Shown: positions 1-8,623, counted from the stretch's first letter. The stretch: 64,000 bases of DNA from Arcticibacter sp045629565 (GCF_045629565.1 NZ_JAZQRL010000100.1:62001-126000), one strand, 5' to 3'. The notes: generated by a model from the sequence alone, not told the origin. Numbers and translations are program-made.

Positions 1-549
1 AAGGAGACTTCAGGCTGTCTGATTATTGCCAAGAACCCGGCGACGTATAGACTGATCTCTATGCAGTTTGAGCACAGGAAAGTGAAGAAGGTGTACCATG
101 CGGTGGTGAACGGCACACATACGTTTGAGGATGTTCATGTGAATCTGCCTATTCTGAACCTGGGGAATAAGAACGTGAGTATCAGCAGGCAGGAGGGAAA
201 GGCTGCGGAGACAATCTTTAATTCACTGAAGTATTATAAGCATTATACGCTGGTGGAGTGTCAGCCGATTACGGGCAGGATGCACCAGATCAGGATTCAC
301 CTGGCTACGCAGCGGGCTTGTATTGCGGGGGATGACATGTATGGTGGTCAGCCGGTGTTTTTGTCGGAGATTAAGAGGGGGTATAGGCTAGGTAAGGATC
401 AGGAGGAGCTTCCGATTATGAAAAGGTTTGCGCTGCATGCAAAGCAGTTGACGTTTAGGATCAATGAGGAAGAGGAGATTGTGGTGGAGGCACCGTATCC
501 GAAGGATTTTGCGACGTTGATTAAGTTGTTGGATAGGTTTGATGGGTAG
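1..549 (+). CDS. RluA-family 23S rRNA/tRNA pseudouridine synthase, 3' part
   Basis: The reading frame is open from the first base, so the gene begins outside the window; the 182 codons here are the C-terminal part. The first residues (KETSGCLIIAKN) match the segment just after the catalytic HRLDxxTSG motif of RluA/RluD enzymes, so the catalytic Asp itself lies upstream and is not seen. Further on, the conserved GRMHQIRIHLA motif near residue 93 confirms the family. These enzymes isomerise uridine to pseudouridine in structured RNA. The ATG at 61 is internal and not the start. Which RNA is modified cannot be told. The family call is secure. Confidence 0.9.
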   Translation, partial: KETSGCLIIAKNPATYRLISMQFEHRKVKKVYHAVVNGTHTFEDVHVNLPILNLGNKNVSISRQEGKAAETIFNSLKYYKHYTLVECQPITGRMHQIRIHLATQRACIAGDDMYGGQPVFLSEIKRGYRLGKDQEELPIMKRFALHAKQLTFRINEEEEIVVEAPYPKDFATLIKLLDRFDG

Positions 550-650
550 GAAGACCTAGACGGTCGGGGAGTGCGACGGACATTTGGCCTGTTTCAATAT
601 CAGGACTCTGGTTTATCTAATTGACTAATATTGTATTATATAGGTAGTTT

Positions 651-1019
651 ATGAAAATTTCTCTTCATAACGCGGAGCATTACAAGTGGGGGACTAACTG
701 TGATGGATGGCATCTTCTGAAATCGAGCTCGCTGAGTGTCATCCAGGAGCGTATGCCTGAAGGCAGTATGGAAATTGCCCACTTTCATTCGAAAAGTCAG
801 CAGCTCTTTTATGTTCTATCAGGAGCTGCCGCTATTCAAGTTGGTGACGAAACAACTATTCTGACATCCGGAGAATGTATTCATGTCCCATGCGGCGCAA
901 CTCATTCAATCGCCAACAAGGGCACGCAAACATTAGAATTTCTTGTTATCTCGGAACCCATGGCCCATGGGGACAGGAGCAATATTGAGCTCAAACCAGA
1001 TGAGTCGGACACAGAATAA
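651..1019 (+). CDS. Small cupin-domain protein
   Basis: A 122-residue single-domain protein. Residues 40-105 hold a cupin barrel: the first motif is visible as AHFHSKSQQLFYVLSG, with two His and a Gln where metal ligands usually sit, and the second as CIHVPCGATHSIANKG. Such small cupins bind a metal and act as isomerases, dioxygenases or ligand sensors; nothing here decides which. It has no signal peptide, so it is probably cytoplasmic. Its stop lies 3 bases from the stop of the convergent NmrA-like gene. The ATG at 651 is the only reasonable start. Confidence 0.8.
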   Translation: MKISLHNAEHYKWGTNCDGWHLLKSSSLSVIQERMPEGSMEIAHFHSKSQQLFYVLSGAAAIQVGDETTILTSGECIHVPCGATHSIANKGTQTLEFLVISEPMAHGDRSNIELKPDESDTE

Positions 1020-1022
1020 TAA

Positions 1023-1862
1023 TCAGTTTTTATCTACTGACCACACTTTATTATCTGCCGCAGTGCTTACATACTCCCCGAAATCCTTTGGCTCTCTTCC
1101 CAAAGCTTCTGCTACTCCACGTGCAATGGACGCGTTGCGCCCATCCATTACCTCCGAAAAAAGATAGGACATCAGGTCTATTACTGCAGTTGGCACGTTA
1201 TATTCTTTCAACATGGATTGGTAGTCGGACAAAGAAAGTTGATTGTACTCAATAGTGCGGTTCGCAACGCGTGAAATTTCAGCGATGGCTTCTTTAAAAG
1301 TAAGTAAATGCGGTCCGGTAACCTCATAGCATTTGCCGTCATGTCCTTCTTGGGTAAGCGATGCTACGACTACCTCGGCAATATCATCTGCATCTACAAA
1401 GGGTTCTTTCACATCTCCTGCTGGCAAGGATACATATCCTGCCAATATTGGGTCTAGCAGATAACCTTCACTGAAGTTCTGGTTGAACCAGCTTGCCCGG
1501 ACAATGGTCCATTTTAGCCCGCTTTCCATAACGATCTGCTCGCATCTTTGTGCCTCAGGTTCGCCGCGACCAGATAAGAGCACTAATTTATGCATACCGG
1601 GCTTCTTAGCATGATTGACAAATTTGCGAATACATACTTCGGCTTCAGGGACTGCTAGGTCAGGTTGAAAAGTAATGTATACGCTATGAACTCCCTGTAA
1701 TATTTGGTCCCAGGTGCTTTCATCTTCCCAATCGAATGGAGGGTTACCTGAACGTGAACCCTTCCTGACTGCAACACCCAGGTCTTCAAGCCTTCTTGCC
1801 ACCCTGCTGCCGGTTTTTCCACTGGCCCCTAAAACCAATACGGTTCCTAAATGATTTTTCAT
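1023..1862 (-). CDS. NmrA-like NAD(P)H-binding atypical short-chain reductase
   Basis: A 279-residue protein with an N-terminal Rossmann nucleotide-binding motif (VLGASGKTGSRVARRL, residues 9-24), typical of the NmrA/HSCARG branch of atypical SDRs, related to NAD(P)-binding proteins annotated as ergot-alkaloid-biosynthesis-like. The middle (residues 120-185) has the WTIVRASWFNQNF and EPFVDADDIAEVV segments usual for this branch. The Tyr-x3-Lys catalytic motif of classical SDRs is not evident, so redox sensing or quinone reduction are both possible. A TATTTTTG box sits just upstream. Substrate unknown. Confidence 0.8.
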   Translation of the reverse strand: MKNHLGTVLVLGASGKTGSRVARRLEDLGVAVRKGSRSGNPPFDWEDESTWDQILQGVHSVYITFQPDLAVPEAEVCIRKFVNHAKKPGMHKLVLLSGRGEPEAQRCEQIVMESGLKWTIVRASWFNQNFSEGYLLDPILAGYVSLPAGDVKEPFVDADDIAEVVVASLTQEGHDGKCYEVTGPHLLTFKEAIAEISRVANRTIEYNQLSLSDYQSMLKEYNVPTAVIDLMSYLFSEVMDGRNASIARGVAEALGREPKDFGEYVSTAADNKVWSVDKN

Positions 1863-1876
1863 GTTCTGTTTTATTT

Positions 1877-1884
1877 CAAAAATA
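1877..1884 (-). promoter_or_regulatory. Candidate Bacteroidota -7 box for the NmrA-like gene
   Basis: On the minus strand this reads TATTTTTG, a perfect match to the TAnnTTTG -7 element of the major sigma factor of Bacteroidota, 15 bases before the ATG. A -33 TTG lies upstream but its spacing is on the long side. AT-rich gaps give such matches by chance. Confidence 0.35.
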
Positions 1885-1986
1885 GAGCTTAAGGAAAGCT
1901 ATAAATAGAACAAAACCGCCAGAACAGCTGATCAATTCAAGCAAGTCGACGTTTAGCGCTTTGATTGTTTCAAGAGCTGCCGACAC

Positions 1987-2985
1987 TCACTTTTTTGTAG
2001 CTGCAGTGATAATGGCGTTTGCAAATTGAGAGGTTAATGTCTCAGGTAAATCATGCCCCATTCCTGCTATTGATATGAATTTGGAGTTAGGGATGGCGCG
2101 GGCCAATTCTCTACCTGCCTCGACGTTCACTACCGGATCACTTTCGCCATGGACTACAACTGTCGGAACTTTGATATTCTTAAGCAAAGCTCTTCGGTCA
2201 CAATTGTCTCCGATGATAACGGCGGCAGCCTGGCGGGCGCTTCCCATGGGGTACCACGACCGTTGGACACTTTTTCTTGCCATATCTTTTAACTTATTAT
2301 CCGGAGTGGGGTGCGCGGGACCTCCCATCGCCTTGTATATGTTAACCAGATAGCTGACAAGGCTATCCTGATTATTGGTCTGTGGCGGCGGCGTTCCCAT
2401 AAGTTTTAGAACTTCGGGATCTCCGGGAACTGATTTGGGGTTACCTGAAGAAGACATCATTGAGGTTAGGGAGAGGATGCGATCAGGGTAATGGATGGCA
2501 ATAAGTTGCGCAATCGCACCTCCCATTGAGGCTCCAACGATATGGGCTTTATTCACTTGAAGCGCATCCATTAATCCGATGACATCCTTAGCCATATCGA
2601 GTAATGTGTATGGAAGTTTAGATTCATCACAGGTACCAATCAGGGCGATAATACCTGGCCAGTCGGGCATTCCCAGAGTATCCAGCTTGGAGGATAGTCC
2701 TATATCTCTATTGTCAAAGCGTATAACGCTATAGCCTTTCCCCGCCAGTTCCCGGCACAGCTTGTCGGGCCATAGGATCATTTGTGCACCCGTCCCCTGG
2801 ATTAATATGATGGTTCTGTCGTTTTCTTTTCCGAAACGCTCATAAGCAATGGAGAGATTATTTGCTTTTGCTACCCCTCTTTCCTCTGGAATGGTTGCTG
2901 AGGTCTGTGTCTGCGCCATACATAGCTGAAAGGAGAAGATTAGAGCCGACATGACCAGAGTGGTTCTTTTTACTGAATTTTTCAT
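1987..2985 (-). CDS. Secreted alpha/beta-fold hydrolase
   Basis: I choose the ATG at 2985 (332 residues), because it begins a good signal peptide (MKNSVKRTTLVMSALIFSF, cut near LCMAQ); the longer frame up to 3123 adds an uncharged-by-function leader that would bury the signal. The hydrolase core shows the oxyanion segment IQGTGAQM, the nucleophile elbow GASMGG (Ser about residue 155), the acid in HGESDPV and the catalytic His in IAGMGHDLP near the C-terminus. The closest look is to the TAP/epoxide-hydrolase-like group often annotated as alpha/beta hydrolase. It probably acts in the periplasm on an ester. The AraC gene just upstream on the same strand may control it. Confidence 0.85.
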   Translation of the reverse strand: MKNSVKRTTLVMSALIFSFQLCMAQTQTSATIPEERGVAKANNLSIAYERFGKENDRTIILIQGTGAQMILWPDKLCRELAGKGYSVIRFDNRDIGLSSKLDTLGMPDWPGIIALIGTCDESKLPYTLLDMAKDVIGLMDALQVNKAHIVGASMGGAIAQLIAIHYPDRILSLTSMMSSSGNPKSVPGDPEVLKLMGTPPPQTNNQDSLVSYLVNIYKAMGGPAHPTPDNKLKDMARKSVQRSWYPMGSARQAAAVIIGDNCDRRALLKNIKVPTVVVHGESDPVVNVEAGRELARAIPNSKFISIAGMGHDLPETLTSQFANAIITAATKK

Positions 2986-3221
2986 AAGCTTTAAATGGTT
3001 ATTGTCTTCGTTTATGAGTACGCATTTCAAATGCCACGGTGATCTTTGAAGACCAAGGATTGCATTTGATCTAATTAGTTCCGCTGGTTTTGCAAAGACT
3101 ACATTTTTCCATTCTTTTTTCACTTATGTTGTCGCAGATTGATAGCCGCACACTTGAAGACAAACGAAATAGTCGGATCACAGGCAAGCTGAAGGCCTCG
3201 GATAAACGGAAAACGGACGGC

Positions 3222-4040
3222 TTAGGGCAGCAGTTCGGAAAGGTTATCTATAACTTCGTTTGTTTTCTTGTAATATGTTGTTGGACTCAACCCCGAGAAT
3301 TCGCGGAATGACCTGATGAAATGTGATTGATCGGAATATTGATGACGATAGGCAATCTCAGAAAGCCGGTTAAACTGATGGCTATTCAATTGTCGCAACG
3401 ATGCCTGAAAACTGCATATCCGGGCGAAAAGCTTAGGAGAGATTCCGATGTATTGCTTGAACTTCCTTTCAAAACTGCGCTGTGGGATCCGAATGGTCTC
3501 CTGCAAGCTTTTTAAGGAGATGGTGCCATTTGTTAGCATTATTTGATTCATGGCATACTGCATATCGCCTGGCGAGTTCGGTTGATATATTTCTACACTG
3601 CGGGCCAGAAAGGTTTGCAGTATCTGTACTTTTCCTTCTATGGTCTGTGCTTCTGACAGCAGGTCGGTAACAGCGCGTGTCTCACTGGATATTGAACCGA
3701 GTTCTATGCAAGAATCGGTATACGAGCTGGCATCTAAGCCGAATACTTCCGTTAAGGCGTTCGGATGGAGAGCTACTCCCACTGTATCAAAATTGCCGTA
3801 TAAGGAGAGGTCTGCATGTTTAGTTGATTGGCCAAACAAAAATGCTGTTGGAAGTTTTTTTTGGTCCACGCTGAAATGACCGGTTTCCGGAGATTGAAAT
3901 ATTATCCCCGGGCAACCATCTGTAATGATTCGAAGTGTCTTGTGGTCTTGCCGTGATTTGCTATTCGCACTGACCAGCTTATAAAAATATTTAACGTATG
4001 GAAGTAGCCTTTGCTCCGGTAAAAATTTTTCGTAATTCAT
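3222..4040 (-). CDS. AraC-family transcriptional regulator
   Basis: A 272-residue regulator. The N-terminal half (about residues 1-150) is the DUF6597-type ligand/oligomerisation domain common in Bacteroidota AraC proteins; the C-terminal 100 residues hold two helix-turn-helix units of the HTH_18 type, ending in the signature RLSEIAYRHQYSDQSHFIRSFREFSGLSP (given in part: SEIAYRHQYSDQSHFIRSF). It lies upstream of, and in the same direction as, the alpha/beta hydrolase with about 240 bases between them, so regulation of that gene is plausible. A decayed copy of the same gene pair lies at 5085-5571. Confidence 0.88.
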   Translation of the reverse strand: MNYEKFLPEQRLLPYVKYFYKLVSANSKSRQDHKTLRIITDGCPGIIFQSPETGHFSVDQKKLPTAFLFGQSTKHADLSLYGNFDTVGVALHPNALTEVFGLDASSYTDSCIELGSISSETRAVTDLLSEAQTIEGKVQILQTFLARSVEIYQPNSPGDMQYAMNQIMLTNGTISLKSLQETIRIPQRSFERKFKQYIGISPKLFARICSFQASLRQLNSHQFNRLSEIAYRHQYSDQSHFIRSFREFSGLSPTTYYKKTNEVIDNLSELLP

Positions 4041-4079
4041 ATGAGCTTAGGATAAATAGGACAGAGATGCAGGGAGAAA

Positions 4080-4208
4080 CTATTTTGACATTACATTCGC
4101 CGTGAAGGTATCCCGAGTCAGCATGTCAATTAGTGCGGTTATGCTGGGCAGAAGCCTGCGCCCGAAGCCTGAATTTGCAAGGGGCGCTGCTCCATACTTC
4201 TGCCGCAT
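4080..4208 (-). other. Short unassigned ORF or relic between lipoprotein and AraC gene
   Basis: A 42-codon frame (ATG at 4208, TAG at 4080) fills most of the 190-base gap. Its sequence has a natural-looking composition (for example LLPSITALIDMLTRDTF), so it could be the tail of a lost gene. I do not recognise a family and see no clear ribosome binding site. Confidence 0.2.
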
Positions 4209-4231
4209 AACTAGCTGAAAATGGCACACTG

Positions 4232-4750
4232 CTAATGAGATGATACGGAGCCATCAGGGTTAAGCGACTTGTCTTCTTTTATAGATCCATTGGCGACGTG
4301 GAAGATAAAGTCTTTCCCGTTTGGATCTGTCATGATTTTAGTTAAGTCGATCTTAACATTAACCACTGTTCCGGGTGCACAAGTTGTTGAAGAATTCTTG
4401 TATATAACCAGTTTAACCTGCGCCGGGTATGATAGTAAGATTTCACCATTCCATACAACACTGAAATCATCTGCGCTGCAGCCGCCTCTTGTTGTTACAG
4501 TTAAGATATCGCCGGTCCGTTCTACATTGGTAATGTCGAAATTACCCTTCTGACCATCTCGTCCGGCTACGAGTGCCTGATACTTCTTAGCACTTTTTGT
4601 CAGATTTTTATCAAGTACTAATTCATCGTCTCCAGGAGATTTTTTACAGGAGTAGTTCAGTGCTGATATTGAAATTATCAACATTATAACAGGCCAGACC
4701 ATGTTTTTTTTAGGTCTTTCAGGGAGAGAGCGTTCAAGGTCTGTGTTCAT
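4232..4750 (-). CDS. Small hypothetical lipoprotein
   Basis: A predicted exported lipoprotein of 172 residues from the ATG at 4750, or 156 from the ATG at 4702, which directly starts the hydrophobic signal (MVWPVIMLIISISALNYSC). The Cys after LNYS is the likely lipidation site, followed by KKSPGDDE. The mature part is a beta-rich domain of about 130 residues with a Cys pair (GGCSADD and TTCAPGT) that may form a disulfide. I do not recognise a family. It is probably anchored in the outer membrane or facing the periplasm. No functional link to its neighbours is visible. Confidence 0.65.
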   Translation of the reverse strand: MNTDLERSLPERPKKNMVWPVIMLIISISALNYSCKKSPGDDELVLDKNLTKSAKKYQALVAGRDGQKGNFDITNVERTGDILTVTTRGGCSADDFSVVWNGEILLSYPAQVKLVIYKNSSTTCAPGTVVNVKIDLTKIMTDPNGKDFIFHVANGSIKEDKSLNPDGSVSSH

Positions 4751-5084
4751 CGTTTTTATTTTTGGTTAGTTTATTATGGATAGACGGCCAAATCAATGAA
4801 AGTGCTACAGAGGACTATATGATTGTGTATACACATCGGCGTTTTGTTCTCACATTACAAAGCTCCAACGGGTACTTTTCCTTTACCTCAGCCTTCATAT
4901 TCTTCTTGCGTGTGGACTGGATCAGCATTTTGGTGATAGTTTCAGGAATCGAGATAAGATTCCTGAGTATGGTCACACTCCTATTGTATCATTCTCGGGT
5001 TTTTTATAAAGGTTTCCTGGAGCCTCTGATCATTACTATAATGTTTCGGAGATCTAACAATGATTCCCAAGGGGGTATATGTGA
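4751..5084. other. Gap with no recognisable gene
   Basis: About 330 bases. A rightward 156-codon frame (4762-5232) runs through it but is antisense to the hydrolase relic and shows no family resemblance, so I do not call it. Short leftward frames have no recognisable content. It may be further debris of the decayed AraC/hydrolase region. Confidence 0.4.
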
Positions 5085-5571
5085 TTACTTCGAAAGCACC
5101 GTTGCATTTGCTTCAGAGAAGGCATTGATTATAACGTCCCAGTCTGTAGGAATTAATTCGTGCCCGGTGCCTTCCAAGGTGAGCAGATATGAGTTTTTTA
5201 ATTTCCTGGCAAGGAATGGTGCATGTCGGTAGTGGCAAACGTCGTCACGATCGCCGTGTATAATCAGAGACTTTACAGCTAAAGATCCTATCTTTCCGTA
5301 GTATTTTTCTCCTCCCCTCAGTGTCGCGTGGTTAAACACGTGCTAAAGGTGTCTGTCTGCCCCTGGAATCCGCTGGTAAATATTTTCTCTCTACGCCTGA
5401 GTTAGTCTGGATTTCCATGTTACCCACATATTGAAAGGCTAGTTTCGGGTTTATGGAGGCAATCGTTGACTGTTCATATGCAGAGGTATTATAAAAGTCG
5501 TCTTCATACTCCCAATAAAAGTCTACAAGATGTTTGTGGGCTTCGAGCGGTCGATAGCTTTTATAATGCAT
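5085..5571 (-). pseudogene. Chimeric relic: AraC N-terminus joined to alpha/beta hydrolase C-terminus
   Basis: Reading leftward, 5571-5332 encodes 79 residues that look like the start of a DUF6597-type AraC regulator (MHYKSYRPLEAHKHLVDFYW, then INPKLAFQYVG). Without a gap, and in another frame, 5339-5085 encodes the last third of an alpha/beta hydrolase: SLIIHGDRDDVCHYRHAPF carries the acid segment and LLTLEGTGHELIP the catalytic His. Everything between (HTH domain of the regulator, nucleophile half of the hydrolase) is missing. The order regulator-hydrolase on the minus strand is the same as in the intact pair at 1987-4040, so this looks like a diverged copy collapsed by an internal deletion. 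Confidence 0.7.
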
Positions 5572-5701
5572 AATGTGACTTTACGAAAAGATTTATTTTC
5601 AGTGGTTTATAAGTTGGTATGATTTGATCTAAGATAAGAAGACTCCATGTGTGATATCATCTATTTGAACAGCCGGTATGTTCATTTTCACCTAAATGTA
5701 T

Positions 5702-6010
5702 TTATTTTTTTAAAGTACCATCCATCGCTACCTCATGGTTGTATTTAAAAGGTTGAAATGAGCAGATGATGGCCTTCGAGGTGCGAAAATTTCGCAGATC
5801 TCCCGGCCATCCATAGACTGGTTATCGTGGTAAGATTTTGTTTAATAGCTCCAGGTAACGGATGAATTGGATTAAATGATTGTAAAAAAACGACATGCTG
5901 CTGAGAATTATTGAATCTATCACCTCAAGTGATTCGGAGGGCATAGAGGACATGATCTGATCTTCAAGTGTATCAAAGAAAAAGATGAAAATAACAGAAC
6001 TTATTTGAAT
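5702..6010 (-). pseudogene. Relic of an unidentified gene with an in-frame stop
   Basis: On the minus strand one frame is open from 6010 to 5702 apart from a single TAA at 5822-5824. Both halves have protein-like composition: before the stop SFFYNHLIQFIRYLELLNK, after it SFQPFKYNHEVAMDGTLKK followed by a proper TAA. This is what a C-terminal gene remnant with one nonsense mutation would look like. I do not recognise the family. The AT-richness of the area makes chance open frames possible, so confidence is low. Confidence 0.35.
5782..5796. repeat. Perfect 7+1+7 inverted repeat
   Basis: TGCGAAA-A-TTTCGCA is a perfect 15-base palindrome with one central base. It could be an operator half-site pair, but it falls inside the presumed relic at 5702-6010, so it may be accidental. 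Confidence 0.3.
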
Positions 6011-6139
6011 TTATAGCCCGTGCTTGTTTTTAGGTGGTTGTTTTTAGTATATTGTGCATATTCTTTTACCCTGGAGTATCGGTAAGTGATGTGGGAAGTG
6101 CTCAAGATCATAGCTATACCAGTAGACCCATACAAGAAA

Positions 6140-7375
6140 ATGAACAAGCATACGTCGAAAATCACAACGAAGAGCATCGAACAAAGCGGTTTGCCTAACG
6201 ATTATAAAAAGGCATTGGCTGAGTATATCTGGAATGGGTTTGATGCCGGCGCCACGAAAATTCATTTAGATTTTGATGCAAATGAACTCGGTCATCTCGC
6301 GTCGTTCTCCATTACTGATAACGGTACAGGCATTGATATCGAAACGATTGATGAAACGTTTGGCAATTTTCTTGATTCAAAAAAGCGTGAGTCAGCTTAT
6401 ACGGATGGTTTCCAGAAGGGCAGGAAGGGAAAAGGGCGTTATGCATTCAGCACTTTCGCTAATAGTTGCAGTTGGCTTACCACCTTCGAGGGACCTGATG
6501 GTAAATTACTTCGATATAGTATCACTATCAATAAGGGTGATTTACAAAATTTTATTATTGCGGACACTGTCATCGTGAAGAATGTCTCTACCGGGACGGT
6601 TGTCAACTTTCAGAATTTTATTGATTTATCAGCAAACCTGCTTTCTAATAAGGAATTTGAGGATTATCTTTCAGGTGAGTTCGGGTGGTTTTTATTTCTT
6701 AACCGGGAAAGAGGCTGCAAAATCTTTATCAATGGAGCCGAGCTCGCTTATGAAAAGATTATTGGTGATACCGAAGAAGTAAGGTATGAAATTGGTGACT
6801 ACCATTTCAGGGCTATATTCATCCGCTGGAATCAGAAAATCGGTGACCGCTACTACTTCTATTTTCTTGGAAAGAATCAAAAGGAGGCAGGTAAGAAACA
6901 TACTTCCTTTAATAATAAAGCTATTGACTTCCATCACTCGGTATATGTGGAATCGCCGTTTTTTGATAATTTTCATGAAACAATTGAAGATGATCCTGTT
7001 CTGGAGTTTTCCGGTAAGAACCAGGCGCACCCTTCTTACAAAGCTTTGCTAAAGGCACTTAATGCATTAGTGTCGGATAAGGAGAAGCAGTTTATCAGGG
7101 GCGTTCAGGCCGACAAATTAATCGGGGACTATCATGACCGTGGGATTTTTCCTCCGCCTGATCGTAAAGCCAATGACCTGGAGACCGTTGTAAAGGAAAT
7201 ATATTGTGCAGAGCCCCGCATTTTTCAAAGTTCCAATAGCCAACAGAGCAAAACGCTGGTAGGTCTATTGAACCTTTTGCTCGCAACGAACAACGGTCAT
7301 AATATTGTGGAGGTTATTGAAAGCTTTACGGCGTTGACTGACGAAGAACGCGAGGGGTTGGCTGAAGTTTTATAG
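6140..7375 (+). CDS. Solitary GHKL (Hsp90-like) ATPase, probably C-terminally truncated
   Basis: 411 residues from the ATG at 6140; an in-frame ATG at 6086 would add 18 residues of no family character. The N-terminal 170 residues form a GHKL ATP-binding domain: AEYIWNGFDAG (Glu28, Asn32) is the N-box, DNGTGI (residues 60-65) the G1 box and GRKGKGRYAFS (about 94-104) the lid with the G2 glycines. This is the MORC/Hsp90-like layout rather than a histidine kinase, since no dimerisation-phosphoacceptor domain is present. The end (ALTDEEREGLAEVL) resembles the start of a helical linker that, from memory, precedes DUF4263/Shedu-type nuclease domains in longer relatives; here a stop follows at once. 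It lies among relic genes, as defence genes often do. A role in phage defence is inference only. Confidence 0.7.
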   Translation: MNKHTSKITTKSIEQSGLPNDYKKALAEYIWNGFDAGATKIHLDFDANELGHLASFSITDNGTGIDIETIDETFGNFLDSKKRESAYTDGFQKGRKGKGRYAFSTFANSCSWLTTFEGPDGKLLRYSITINKGDLQNFIIADTVIVKNVSTGTVVNFQNFIDLSANLLSNKEFEDYLSGEFGWFLFLNRERGCKIFINGAELAYEKIIGDTEEVRYEIGDYHFRAIFIRWNQKIGDRYYFYFLGKNQKEAGKKHTSFNNKAIDFHHSVYVESPFFDNFHETIEDDPVLEFSGKNQAHPSYKALLKALNALVSDKEKQFIRGVQADKLIGDYHDRGIFPPPDRKANDLETVVKEIYCAEPRIFQSSNSQQSKTLVGLLNLLLATNNGHNIVEVIESFTALTDEEREGLAEVL

Positions 7376-7386
7376 TCCTTTAGGGC

Positions 7387-8148
7387 TTAGTTTTTTAACG
7401 CTTTTACTATCGCTTTAACCCAAAATTCAGCCAGTGCTTTATCACCTTGTTGGTTAGGATGTAAATAAAAAGTTCCGCTTGGACCGGTCTCGGTTCTGAA
7501 GTCAGTCAAATAATTTTTTTTGAAATATTGATACGCCTTTTTATCTCCACTGAAGACCTGGCCTTTGTGGGTTTTCTTATACGACTTTACGAGCTTATCA
7601 ATCTCAGACCAGTATGACAATATTCGTAGCTGTCCTTCCTTCTTATATTCTGCACCCTTATTCTGTGCGTTATCACTATACCAAAGCGGGTAGTTAAACG
7701 CGATGCGACATTCTGGGTATGCATTCAGCAGGCTGTCTGCAATTGTCCGAAGATTGGTATGGTATGTAGCAGGGGACACAGGAGATCCCAGCGGTCCTCT
7801 TATGGCGCTGTCGTTGGTGCCTAGCATGATCGAAAACAAGAGCCTGGCTGTTTTATCCTGATAGAAGTGATCTGCGGCAGTTCTGACACTTGCATATGCG
7901 CTTTTCGATGAAGGCAGAAAATTCAGGGTGGTGTTACCGCTTCTTCCCTGATTGGATACCTGCACTGTTTTCCATTGATTGAGCTGGCGGAGCATATCTT
8001 CGGCATGGCTCGGTGGAGACTGATCTTTGGATGCTGTGCCACGGGTGATGCTGTCACCGATAAAGATGACGTTCAGATTTTCCTTTTCGGCAGGCGCGAA
8101 GGCGAAAAGTGCAAGGAGGATGAATATGGATACAGAGCGAATGGTCAT
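7387..8148 (-). CDS. Secreted SGNH/GDSL esterase
   Basis: 253 residues with an N-terminal signal peptide (MTIRSVSIFILLALFAFAPA). SGNH block I is VIFIGDSITRG (Ser about residue 33), block III is MLGTNDSA with the Asn, and block V is FYLHPNQQGDKAL with the catalytic His; the Asp usually three residues before the His is replaced by another residue here, so the triad should be checked. Such secreted enzymes deacetylate polysaccharides or act as sialate or rhamnogalacturonan acetylesterases. It is convergent with the GHKL ATPase (11 bases between stops) and divergent from the GH43 gene, which could act on the same glycans. Confidence 0.8.
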   Translation of the reverse strand: MTIRSVSIFILLALFAFAPAEKENLNVIFIGDSITRGTASKDQSPPSHAEDMLRQLNQWKTVQVSNQGRSGNTTLNFLPSSKSAYASVRTAADHFYQDKTARLLFSIMLGTNDSAIRGPLGSPVSPATYHTNLRTIADSLLNAYPECRIAFNYPLWYSDNAQNKGAEYKKEGQLRILSYWSEIDKLVKSYKKTHKGQVFSGDKKAYQYFKKNYLTDFRTETGPSGTFYLHPNQQGDKALAEFWVKAIVKALKN

Positions 8149-8229
8149 GGCTACTAAGGCAGTTTTGGTTTAAAGGTATAGAATGAAATCTTAGCTAAAG
8201 AAAAACCGGAGCGCATTATCCAACTAAAT

Positions 8230-8430
8230 TTAATTGGCGTACCCTTTACCACTGCCTAAGCAGAACGGCCCGGCGTAGCAACGCATGCCAGACTCTGAAG
8301 AAATATTTATTATTCCGGTGCCATCATTCAGCAGGGGCAGTGTTTTTATATCAAGAGGAAAGCACCCTTCAAGTGTATGGTAACAAGGGTTTCAAATTGC
8401 TCTTCGGAAGTTTCCGCCAATGGCAAGCAG
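8230..8430 (-). pseudogene. Relic of a short-chain dehydrogenase/reductase
   Basis: Reading leftward from about 8430, one frame gives LAETSEEQFETLVTIHLKG, the helix-strand segment that precedes the NNAG/KGVF part of classical SDRs. It hits a TAA near 8352, and a shifted frame goes on with KTLPLLNDGTGIINISS, the strand carrying the catalytic Ser region. After that the sequence degenerates: AGPFCLGSGKG stands where the Tyr-x3-Lys motif should be, and a stop follows at 8230. The N-terminal Rossmann half is not recognisable. This explains most of the 490-base gap between the SGNH and GH43 genes. Confidence 0.7.
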
Positions 8431-8623
8431 GTTCGCGCGCCTGCACTACGGATGAGAAAATCTGATTCATTTGAAGGTCGATTATTCCTTCCTGCATCTG
8501 TGTGCTGCTGCGGGTAAACAAAAATTCTATCTTTTTAGCGATTAATGCTGCTCGTTGGCTCTCAACAATGATAAAATTGCAAAGTGTTATTATTTAGTAA
8601 AACTAATCTGAAGTAAATCGTTT
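8431..8623. other. Leader region of the GH43 gene
   Basis: AT-rich sequence between the SDR relic and the GH43 start. No good TAnnTTTG box with a spaced TTG was found. The GC-rich inverted repeat near 8427-8444 belongs to the relic. Nothing else is visible. Confidence 0.3.

Noticed and set aside
4762..5232. A 156-codon rightward frame before the GHKL region
   Set aside because: It is antisense to the recognisable hydrolase relic and has no start signal or family resemblance.
8425..8446. GC-rich hairpin with TTCG loop resembling the T-arm of a tRNA
   Set aside because: No matching acceptor, D-arm or anticodon arm is found upstream, and it lies inside the SDR relic.
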